From contig JBOHCT010000145.1 in NCBI GenBank assembly GCA_050699055.1, positions 1 to 11,122 of the forward strand: a DNA stretch of 11,122 nt, in the 5' to 3' direction. A program made the position numbers and the translations under genes. Below are positions 1 to 6,278 of this stretch, one piece after another. This DNA is from JBOHCT01 sp050699055. Lineage in GTDB: Bacteria; Actinomycetota; Actinomycetes; Streptosporangiales; JBOHCT01. Numbering within the stretch: the first letter of the stretch is position 1; every line of letters begins with the position of its first letter. Under the pieces are notes generated by a model, which was not told the DNA's origin, searched no databases, and saw only the letters and a list, made by a program, of their open reading frames with translations.

Positions 1-91
1 TTCCCCGACGGGCCGCGGCAGGGCCGCACGCCGGGGACACCCGTGTCGGCTCACCGGAGATCACAACTCGCTGCGCCGGGCCGCAAGAACG

Positions 92-112
92 GATCATCGA
101 TGAGGGATGATC
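92..112. repeat. Inverted repeat, 7-base arms with 7-base spacer
   Basis: GATCATC (92-98) and GATGATC (106-112) are perfect inverse complements around a 7-base spacer. The form fits a dyad operator for a dimeric regulator or a small hairpin. It lies about 560 bases ahead of the first gene, so a role in controlling the Pel-like operon is only a guess. Chance occurrence is possible. Confidence 0.25.
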
Positions 113-514
113 GCGGATCGAATGGCGCCGATCCTGCCCCGACAAGAACTCCCGCGACACCGTTCGTAATCAGGAGGTCACGCGATTTCGGAGAGGAACT
201 GATCGTGTACACAGCGAGATCATCTCAACCGGCAGAGTTGCGACGTTCTCGACACTGGCTCTGTAACACGATCGGCTGGTTCGACGATGTAAGGAGCGAG
301 AGGATGACGACGGAGGGGGTAGCGGGCCGGGACACGGTGGTGGCTCGCCGCTCGGGGTCATCGTCACTCCGAGGCAAGCAATGCAACTCATGCCATGGGG
401 TCCTGGGTCGCCAGGTACTTCACGGACGCGCGCTCTGTGCTGCCCAAGTGTTGGCGCGTTACTCGGGTTGAGGTCAGAAGCCGTTAACTTATTCGTACGG
501 TGTGGTTCTATTGC

Positions 515-540
515 CTCCGATTCCGAAGGTTCCATCGGAG
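515..540. repeat. Inverted repeat, 7-base arms with 12-base spacer
   Basis: CTCCGAT (515-521) pairs perfectly with ATCGGAG (534-540) across a 12-base spacer. It sits just upstream of the promoter candidate at 560-589. It could be an operator or a hairpin in a leader RNA. No T-run follows it, so it does not look like an intrinsic terminator. Confidence 0.35.
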
Positions 541-559
541 TAGTGCGTTCCTGCACGCG

Positions 560-589
560 GTTTCATCGCGGAAACTGAGCAATTACACT
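560..589 (+). promoter_or_regulatory. Weak promoter candidate for the Pel-like operon
   Basis: TACACT at 584-589 matches the actinobacterial -10 pattern TAnnnT. At the expected distance upstream there is only a poor -35 (GTTTCA at 560-565, 18-base spacer, three of six consensus bases). The -35 region overlaps a short inverted repeat, GTTTC (560-564) with GAAAC (571-575), where a regulator could bind. A start site near 596 would give a leader of about 75 bases before the first codon at 672. An alternative sigma factor or another position is equally possible. Confidence 0.25.
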
Positions 590-656
590 CGACCGCGCCT
601 GGTGAGTATGAGGGCGGGGTGGGCAGCGTAAGGCGAGCCGGTTCATGTGGATTCGT

Positions 657-663
657 GGAGGAG
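657..663 (+). promoter_or_regulatory. Strong ribosome binding site that sets the first gene's start
   Basis: GGAGGAG at 657-663 is a near-perfect Shine-Dalgarno sequence, 8 bases before a GTG at 672. It lies inside the frame that would open at the upstream ATG (645). This favours GTG 672 as the real start over ATG 645. Confidence 0.75.
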
Positions 664-671
664 ATCTGTCG

Positions 672-1445
672 GTGCGCAACGTGCATGTCAATGGACACGG
701 GAGTGGGGAGTCGCGGTCGGTGGAGGTGAGAGGCGAACTGATCGGGCGGTCGTCCGAGTCTCTCTTCCTCGGTGAGCATGGGGCCGCCCCGCCAGCCGGC
801 GAGTCTGGAGCGGCGGGCATCGGTGTGGAGCCAGTGGTCCGGGGGATCGGACAGCTGCTCGTCGCATTGAGCGAGCTGCTAGGTTCGCCCGCCGCGACGG
901 CGACTGTCCACGTCGGTTCGCTCGAGCTGAGCTACAACGCTTTGCACAGAGCACGCGGCAGCGTCCGCATCCGCAGGCTCGGAGGCGGACTTCAGCGGTG
1001 GTCCGACCGGCTTCCCGCAGAGGGACTCGCCGACCTAGCCGTGCGACAGGTACCGGACGTCAGCGCCGAGGGCCAGGAGGATGGCCTGTGGGAGCGGGGC
1101 GTCGCGGCGGGGCGGATCGGCGACCATGGTGAGGCCTTCGCGCTCTTCGAGCAGGAGGCAGATCAGGCCGCCGCCGAGGGGGCCCACGGCCGTGCGGCGA
1201 TCGCCTATCGGTCGGCGTCCGCGCGAGCCGACCGGGTGGGCCGCCACGACCAGGCCAACCGGTTGCTGCGACTGGCCGGCAAGCACTACCTGCACGTGGC
1301 CGAGGCCTGCCTCAGTCCGGTGCAGGGTATCCGGCAGGCCTATGAGGCGGCAGCGAAGTGCTTCCTCCAGGCCGGGAACTTGAAGCTGGCCGCAACGAGC
1401 CTGAGCCACGCCATCGCGTTGGACGAGACCCTCGGGCGCGGCTGA
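672..1445 (+). CDS. TPR-like helical-repeat protein, first gene of the Pel-like operon
   Basis: This is a 257-residue protein of unknown function. The start is GTG 672, chosen because GGAGGAG lies 8 bases ahead; ATG 645 would place that site inside the gene. No signal peptide or membrane segment is visible, so it should be cytoplasmic. Residues 1-130 are a poorly recognisable mixed region. Residues about 139-250 form amphipathic helix pairs spaced like tetratricopeptide/SNAP-type repeats: 139-167, 170-211 and 219-250, the last two containing AAIAYRSA and AYEAAAKCFLQAGN. Such domains bind protein partners. Its stop shares one base with the glycosyltransferase start (TGATG), so the two are probably made together. 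In the known Pel system PelE carries TPRs and belongs to the PelD-E-F-G membrane complex. This protein may be a soluble functional stand-in, but sequence descent from PelE is not shown. TPR-like fold: moderate confidence; role: inference. Confidence 0.7.
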   Translation: MRNVHVNGHGSGESRSVEVRGELIGRSSESLFLGEHGAAPPAGESGAAGIGVEPVVRGIGQLLVALSELLGSPAATATVHVGSLELSYNALHRARGSVRIRRLGGGLQRWSDRLPAEGLADLAVRQVPDVSAEGQEDGLWERGVAAGRIGDHGEAFALFEQEADQAAAEGAHGRAAIAYRSASARADRVGRHDQANRLLRLAGKHYLHVAEACLSPVQGIRQAYEAAAKCFLQAGNLKLAATSLSHAIALDETLGRG

Positions 1446-2884
1446 TGCGGGTACTGCTCACGACAGAAGGCACGTATCCTTTCTTCGGCGGCGGTGTCTC
1501 CACCTGGGCGGATGCGCTAGTCACCGGCCTGCCGCAGCACGCATTTACGGTTGCGGCGATCGTCCCGAACCCGCACGTGCGGCCGCGGTATCAGGCACCG
1601 GCCAACACGCGGGTGCTGCCGGTGCCCCTATGGGGCGCCGAACGGGTCGAGGAGTACATCGACGGCCGGAGTGGCGGCGCGGTGAGGTCGACGACCCGTG
1701 CGGCCATCCGTCGAGGGTTCCTCCCCGCCCTCGACGAGCTTGTCGGAGAGCTCCTCATCGCCCGCGCCAACGCCGAGACCATCGGTCGCTGCCTCGGAGC
1801 GCTCGCGGCATTCTGCGTCGATCATGATCTGCGAACGGCGTTCCGCGATGAACGTGTGTGGAGCGTTGTCCTCGGTCGGCTCTCCTCACACCCCCTCTAC
1901 CGGCATGCGCCGATGGACGGCGCCCTCGATCTCGCGCGCTCGCTGTACCGCTACTTGATGCCGCTCGCATTGCCGGTCGCCCAGGTCGATGTGGCCCACA
2001 GCTCCGCCGCGGCCTTCTGCGCGCTGCCGGCGTTGGCCGCGAAGCTGCGCGATGGCGTCCCGCTGGTCCTCACCGAGCACGGGGTCTATCTGCGGGAGCG
2101 CGTCCTTCAGCTCCTTCGCGACAGGACCCCGACCCTGCGCAAGATCCTCTTCAGTAACCTCTACCGCGGCGTGGTGCGGGCCGCTTACGACCACGCGGAC
2201 ATCATCGTTCCCGTCTGCTCTTACAACACGAGGTGGGAGCAGCGACTCGCCGGCCAGTCGGCAGGACGGATTCGCGTCATCCACAACGGTGTGGACTCGA
2301 AACGGTTCAGCTACGCGCCGCCAGCCACCGCGCGACCGACGGTTGCCTTCGTCGGCCGCATCGATCCCCTCAAGGATGTGCTCTCGCTTATCACGGCCGC
2401 GGAGATCGTGCGCGAACGGGTTCCTGACGTCCTCTTTCGGCTGTACGGCGCGGATAGCGAGGAAGGGTACGGGCGGCGGTGTCGCGAGGCCGTCGCGACG
2501 GCCGGGCTGCAGGGAACCGTACGCTTCGAAGGCCGGACCGCCGACACCCCGGCGGCGTACCGGAACAGCGACGTAGTGGCACTGTCCTCGATCTCCGAAG
2601 GTTTCCCCTTTACCGTTGTCGAGGCGATGATGAGCGGGCGACCCGTGGTTGGCACCGCCGTCGGCGGCGTCCCTGAGGCGCTGGGTGACCCTGGTCTCCT
2701 GGTTCCCCCGCGTGATCCCCGCGCCTTGGGTGACGCCCTGTGCCAGGTGCTGTTGCGCGCCCCGAGCGAGCGCACCGCTCTGGGTGCGGCTCTGCGGAGC
2801 CGCGCGACGACGAAGTTCTCACGCGACCGGTTCCTCACCGGATACGACGCACTCTATGAGGGGGCCCATGGACGGCGCCGTTGA
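1445..2884 (+). CDS. pelF: PelF-type GT4 glycosyltransferase
   Basis: This 479-residue protein is predicted to be the cytoplasmic glycosyltransferase that polymerises a Pel-like aminosugar exopolysaccharide from a UDP-sugar. The N-terminus has the PelF hallmark EGTYPFFGGGVSTW (8-21), followed by the helical DUF3492-type region with HPLYRHAPM (149-157) and TEHGVYLRER (210-219). The C-terminal GT-B domain has HNGVD (280-284), VGRIDPLKD (303-311) and the GT4 EX7E motif, E385 to E393, in SEGFPFTVVEAM. Length is close to that of known PelF (about 500). ATG 1445 is chosen because it begins the conserved domain and overlaps the previous stop by one base (TGATG); an earlier in-frame ATG at 1358 would add 29 unrelated residues. 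There is no clear Shine-Dalgarno, which fits translational coupling. It is followed directly by pelG, its membrane partner in all known Pel systems. The exact sugar donor (UDP-GalNAc or UDP-GlcNAc) cannot be read from sequence. Confidence 0.93.
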   Translation: MRVLLTTEGTYPFFGGGVSTWADALVTGLPQHAFTVAAIVPNPHVRPRYQAPANTRVLPVPLWGAERVEEYIDGRSGGAVRSTTRAAIRRGFLPALDELVGELLIARANAETIGRCLGALAAFCVDHDLRTAFRDERVWSVVLGRLSSHPLYRHAPMDGALDLARSLYRYLMPLALPVAQVDVAHSSAAAFCALPALAAKLRDGVPLVLTEHGVYLRERVLQLLRDRTPTLRKILFSNLYRGVVRAAYDHADIIVPVCSYNTRWEQRLAGQSAGRIRVIHNGVDSKRFSYAPPATARPTVAFVGRIDPLKDVLSLITAAEIVRERVPDVLFRLYGADSEEGYGRRCREAVATAGLQGTVRFEGRTADTPAAYRNSDVVALSSISEGFPFTVVEAMMSGRPVVGTAVGGVPEALGDPGLLVPPRDPRALGDALCQVLLRAPSERTALGAALRSRATTKFSRDRFLTGYDALYEGAHGRRR

Positions 2885-4493
2885 TCACTCGATCTTTGAC
2901 TTCGACCGTGACCTCCACGTCGAGGCGCGTTCGGTGCTGACCCTCAGCCCGGAACCACAGAACAACTTCGAGGTCGCGGTCATCCTCGAGACGCAGGGTT
3001 ACACCGATGAGATGGCCCGTTCGCTCGGGTCTCCGGACATCTTCGCTCTCGCCGAGCGGGTGTTCGCCGTTCTGAGCCTCTACACCGGGGATACGATCGC
3101 CGACGCGGCTCGGCCAGCCACGGAGCCGGCGTCCGCCGCTCCCGCGGCGAGCCGCATGCCTGTGCTAATTCTCCGCGGCCTGCTGTACTCCGTGCCTTGG
3201 CTGTTCGCGCTCGCCGCACTGCTCGTCTCCCGCGTGTCCTTCTGGTCGACGATCACGACGGTGCAGTTCTCCTCGACGATCAGCCTGGCGCTGTTCGTCG
3301 CTCTGGTGCTGAGCGGCGGCTTCGTCCAGGCGTTCGCGCGGCGAGGCACCTTCTACGCGCTCCAGGGCAACTTCCCTCTGCTGAGCTGGGTCACCCGCTG
3401 GACGCTCGGCGTCGCGGTCCTCGTCGCACTCCTCGTCTGTGGGGGCCTGTACGTCCTGCTCGAGTGGGGGCTGCGGGCTTACACCCCCTCCGCGACCTGG
3501 GCGTTCCTCTGGTTCGGTTTGTCCATTACCGGGATGCTGCTCGCGCTCGCGCCGCTGTACATGGCCCGGGCTTTCGGCGCCGTCGCTGTGACGGTCGGCG
3601 CGGGTGCGGTGTTCCTCATCCTCGCGGGTCAATACATCACGCACGGGGACTACATCAACCCCTACACGGCCATGCGTGTCCAGCTCGTGGCCATCTGGGT
3701 CGTCGTGGTCCTCGCAACCGCGGCGGACATGATCGTCCTGCGCCGCGCCGTAGTGTCTGGAGCCGATCCGCTCGCCGGCCCCGTGCGTCCACCTCGCCTG
3801 TCTGCGGTCGCCCGAAGCGTAGGCGGCTACGCCGCGTACGGCGCTTGCTTCTTCCTGCTCATTATCGTTGACCAGCTCGTGGCGGGTGGACTGTGGCGGG
3901 GCCAGTTCGTGTACGACGGCCGTTACGAGCTGGCCGTCGGCGTAGGCCTGCTCGTGCTCATCGCCACGCTCACCTACGTGGTCGCCGTCAGTGAGCGGTT
4001 CCCGCATGTTGTGCGTGCCGCGCTGCGTCGCTATTCGGTCGCTGAAGTAGTCCGGTTGCGGGGCCACCTGGCGTCCTTCTATCGCCGCCATCTGGCCGTC
4101 CTCCTTCTCATCGGGATCGGGGCGGCGGTGACGCTGCTCGCATTGGCTTCCTGGTCTCCCGGCTTCGCCGCGATCTTCTCGACCCATCCGAGCATCCGCG
4201 CCGTCATCGGGCTGTTCGGTGGTGCCCTCACCGCCTACGTCCTGCTCTCAGTCGGGGCGCTCAATAGCGGGCTACTCTTCGCGCTCGCCCGCCCCGCGGC
4301 ACCGGCGCTCGGCACCGCCCTCGGCAGCCTCGTCTCCTTCGTCGTCGGCGGTCTCGCGGGGTGGATCTGGCAGCCCGAGGCTGGAGCGTTGCTGGGGCTG
4401 GTCGCGGGTACCGCCCTCTTCGGCGCAGTCACCACCCACGTCGCGTGGAGGGCCTTCCGTGACTTCGACGCCAGCTACTACCGGGCATTCTGA
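2868..4493 (+). CDS. pelG: PelG-type polysaccharide transport membrane protein with N-terminal extension
   Basis: This 541-residue protein is a polytopic membrane protein of the PelG family (MATE/MOP-like), expected to work with PelF to move the growing polymer across the membrane. About 12 hydrophobic segments are visible, near 104-120, 136-155, 178-198, 211-230, 235-255, 269-290, 320-338, 353-373, 408-428, 444-463, 478-500 and 505-525. It is longer than typical PelG (about 455) because of roughly 95 hydrophilic residues before the first segment. These contain a helical motif, VAVILETQGYTDEMA and DIFALAERVF (36-66), then an Ala/Pro linker (80-96). ATG 2868 is preferred: GAGGGGG sits just ahead at 2858-2864, and the start overlaps the pelF stop by 17 bases. 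ATG 2856 is possible and would add four residues; earlier starts run deep into pelF. The extension may dock onto PelF or the TPR-like protein (inference). Confidence 0.88.
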   Translation: MDGAVDHSIFDFDRDLHVEARSVLTLSPEPQNNFEVAVILETQGYTDEMARSLGSPDIFALAERVFAVLSLYTGDTIADAARPATEPASAAPAASRMPVLILRGLLYSVPWLFALAALLVSRVSFWSTITTVQFSSTISLALFVALVLSGGFVQAFARRGTFYALQGNFPLLSWVTRWTLGVAVLVALLVCGGLYVLLEWGLRAYTPSATWAFLWFGLSITGMLLALAPLYMARAFGAVAVTVGAGAVFLILAGQYITHGDYINPYTAMRVQLVAIWVVVVLATAADMIVLRRAVVSGADPLAGPVRPPRLSAVARSVGGYAAYGACFFLLIIVDQLVAGGLWRGQFVYDGRYELAVGVGLLVLIATLTYVVAVSERFPHVVRAALRRYSVAEVVRLRGHLASFYRRHLAVLLLIGIGAAVTLLALASWSPGFAAIFSTHPSIRAVIGLFGGALTAYVLLSVGALNSGLLFALARPAAPALGTALGSLVSFVVGGLAGWIWQPEAGALLGLVAGTALFGAVTTHVAWRAFRDFDASYYRAF

Positions 4494-5512
4494 TGCGGCG
4501 TCTCACCCACAGTGCCAGCTACTGCCGAGCCCTCGCAGTAATCGGCTGCGTGCTCGCCGCCGGCTGCTCCCTGGTCCGGCCGGGCATGGACACGCAGCAG
4601 GTCGCCGCCACACCCCACCTCCACCTCGAGCGGACCGTGGACGGCCTGCTCATCGCGGATGACTTCGCCAAGCCCGTCTCCGCCCGTGACCTCCAGGACA
4701 CCTACGAGTTCAACGGCGACGCCGACCCTAGCCGCGCCTACGTTCGCGCGCCGGGGCACGGCTTGCGGGTCGGCGTACGGCGGCATCGCGGGAGCACGTT
4801 CAGAGGATGGTTCGCGGTCACCCTGGCCGCCTTCCCGGCGTCCGGCGTCTACCACGTCCACATGGCGCGCCCGCGTGGCAACGTGACCGGCGCGGGACGG
4901 GAGGCGGAGACCGTCTTCGCGGTCCAGACCGCCTCGACCAAGGTGACTGGACTGATCAACTTCATTGAGGTGTCGAGCGACAGTGACTCGGGCACCACGG
5001 CCTGGCAGGTCGACTACGCCCACGGCCACATCGCGAACTCCAACAACCGCCTCTACTGGCGTTCGCCGCAGAGTTCCCACGCGGCCACGAGCAAGGACAT
5101 CACCATCCGCACCGACGGTCACCACCAGCTCACCGTCTGGTTCGGCGATCGCGTCGTGTTCCGCTCCAATGACCTCAAGATGCGGATCCAGCCTCCATTC
5201 CAGCCCTACCTGGAGGTGCAGGCGCAGCGGGTCGCCTACGTGTCGACCTTCACCGATTTCTGGGCGACGAAGAGCAGCGCCATCACCCTCACTGGACTAC
5301 GGGCTGGCACGCACGTGGCACTGCGGACGCCTGATGGGGTGACCATTGCCACGGCGAGGGCGTCATCCTCCGGCGTGGCCACCGTACGGCTCCCCCCGCC
5401 ACGTGCCCGCGGTCGGGCCTCAGTCGTGCTCACCTCACCGGGTGGGTCTCCTGTGGTGCGCGGCCCATTCGACTACGCAGGAGGCGATCGCTATCGGGTG
5501 ACGCGGCCCTGA
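4493..5512 (+). CDS. Predicted beta-rich surface lipoprotein of the Pel-like operon
   Basis: This 339-residue protein is probably a cell-surface lipoprotein. Residues 1-24 form a signal peptide (two Arg, hydrophobic ALAVIGCVLAAG) ending at Cys25. The lipobox LAAGC has Ala rather than Leu at -3, acceptable but not ideal. The mature part has almost no predicted helix. Residues about 45-250 alternate like a jelly-roll or concanavalin-A-type beta-sandwich, with many aromatics (FRGWFAVTL, VYHVHMARP, QPYLEVQAQ, FTDFW) of the kind seen in carbohydrate-binding or glycan-active domains. Residues about 265-339 look like a second small beta domain. No catalytic motif is recognised. The start ATG shares one base with the pelG stop (TGATG), so it is coupled to the transporter. 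A role in holding or guiding the secreted polymer is inference; a glycan hydrolase or lyase is the alternative. I do not recognise a named family. Confidence 0.75.
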   Translation: MRRLTHSASYCRALAVIGCVLAAGCSLVRPGMDTQQVAATPHLHLERTVDGLLIADDFAKPVSARDLQDTYEFNGDADPSRAYVRAPGHGLRVGVRRHRGSTFRGWFAVTLAAFPASGVYHVHMARPRGNVTGAGREAETVFAVQTASTKVTGLINFIEVSSDSDSGTTAWQVDYAHGHIANSNNRLYWRSPQSSHAATSKDITIRTDGHHQLTVWFGDRVVFRSNDLKMRIQPPFQPYLEVQAQRVAYVSTFTDFWATKSSAITLTGLRAGTHVALRTPDGVTIATARASSSGVATVRLPPPRARGRASVVLTSPGGSPVVRGPFDYAGGDRYRVTRP

Positions 5513-5513
5513 C

Positions 5514-6278
5514 GTGACCGATCGACCCCGTTCCGATACCCCGCCCGACACCCGGGAGGCGACGATCCACCCCTTCGCGATCTACTACGGCTGGCCCAGC
5601 TGCGTGAACGGGTCCGGTGGCGACGTCGCTGGAGCCGTCGCAAGCTTCCAGGGATTCGCCGTGACCGTTTTCGGTGAGGGCAATGTCCTGCCCGAGGGCG
5701 ACCCGGAAGCGGGCCGGATCATCGCGGGTGTGGCGGCGCGTGGCACGGTCCCGTACGGCTACGTCACCCTGGGCATGACCGAGGGCGAGCCCGGCTGGCC
5801 CGCCGAGTGCCTGGACGCCTTCCTGACCAGCTGGAAGGTCATGGGTGTCCAGGGGGTGCTGCTCGACTGCGCCGGCGCTGACTACGGCGTCAGCCGCACC
5901 CGCTTCGACAGTGCGGTCCGCCATGCCCACGGGCTCGGCCTTTCTGTGCTCGCGAACGCGTGGAACCCCGACGATGTGCTGGCCGGCTCCAGCACCATGG
6001 GTCGCGGCGACGGTTACCTGGGAGAGAATGACGTACTGCGCGACGGGCGGTTCCTGCCACCCAGTACCTACAGGCCGAAACTGACCAGGATGGCCGCCTA
6101 CAAGAGGGCGCTCGGCATCACGCTCTACGCGACGGGAACCACGCCCCGTCCAGCCGAGCGGCAGCACCTGGCGAGCCGGGCCGTCACCGCCCTAGCGCCA
6201 TACGGAGTTGATGCCTTCCAGCTCACCGATCCTGACTACAGCTCACGCGACAATCGACTGGCGCCGGCGACCCCATGA
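5514..6278 (+). CDS. TIM-barrel glycosidase-like protein (GH114/GH166-related)
   Basis: This 254-residue protein resembles the TIM-barrel putative glycosidases distantly related to endo-alpha-1,4-polygalactosaminidases (GH114) and the PelA hydrolase domain (GH166). Visible strand-end motifs in order are IYYGWPSCVN (23-32), VTVFGEG (50-56), PYGYVTLG (80-87), GVQGVLLDCAGADYGVSR (111-128), GLSVLANAWNPDDVL (142-156), GYLGEN (167-172), ITLYATG (202-208) and DAFQLTDPDY (233-242). Asp118 and Glu171 are candidate acidic catalytic residues, by position only. The start GTG 5514 lies one base after the lipoprotein stop and has no nearby Shine-Dalgarno; the next in-frame Met is at residue 89, inside the domain, so GTG is favoured. 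There is no signal peptide or membrane helix, and Cys residues (30, 99, 119) fit a cytosolic protein. That is odd, because PelA hydrolase acts outside the cytoplasm. Family: moderate confidence; substrate: inferred from neighbours. Confidence 0.75.
   Translation: MTDRPRSDTPPDTREATIHPFAIYYGWPSCVNGSGGDVAGAVASFQGFAVTVFGEGNVLPEGDPEAGRIIAGVAARGTVPYGYVTLGMTEGEPGWPAECLDAFLTSWKVMGVQGVLLDCAGADYGVSRTRFDSAVRHAHGLGLSVLANAWNPDDVLAGSSTMGRGDGYLGENDVLRDGRFLPPSTYRPKLTRMAAYKRALGITLYATGTTPRPAERQHLASRAVTALAPYGVDAFQLTDPDYSSRDNRLAPATP

Larger units (their letters stand above)
1..671. other. Non-coding leader upstream of the Pel-like operon
   Basis: No convincing gene is visible on either strand. The open frames here (for example one on + from 43 to 471, with a possible GTG start at 205 after a GGAGAGG) have mixed third-position bases, unlike the strongly G/C-ending codons of the genes downstream. 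Their translations are rich in Arg and Ser and show no recognisable domain. The stretch has visibly lower GC than the rest of the window and holds several short inverted repeats (92-112, 515-540, 560-575) and the only plausible promoter for the downstream operon. It is best read as a long intergenic regulatory region. A small or decayed gene around 205-471 cannot be fully excluded. Confidence 0.6.

Noticed and set aside
2..37. Possible stem TCCCCG (2-7) with CGGGGA (32-37), resembling a terminator of an upstream gene
   Set aside because: The 24-base loop is long, the inner pairing is poor and no T-run follows; GC-rich pairing like this is common by chance at this base composition.
205..212. 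Palindrome GTGTACAC as an operator
   Set aside because: Eight bases is too short to stand out, and no partner site or promoter lies close by.
170..556. 128-codon open frame on the minus strand as a divergent gene
   Set aside because: Product is low-complexity (Pro/Ser/Arg), codon use is not typical and there is no recognisable domain.
1..671. c-di-GMP (GEMM) riboswitch in the leader as a substitute for PelD
   Set aside because: I do not see the conserved GEMM core or its paired elements; the dyads present are simple.
3165..4187. 340-codon open frame on the minus strand opposite pelG
   Set aside because: Product is a charged Arg/Asp/Glu/Gly-rich sequence typical of the antisense shadow of a high-GC membrane-protein gene.
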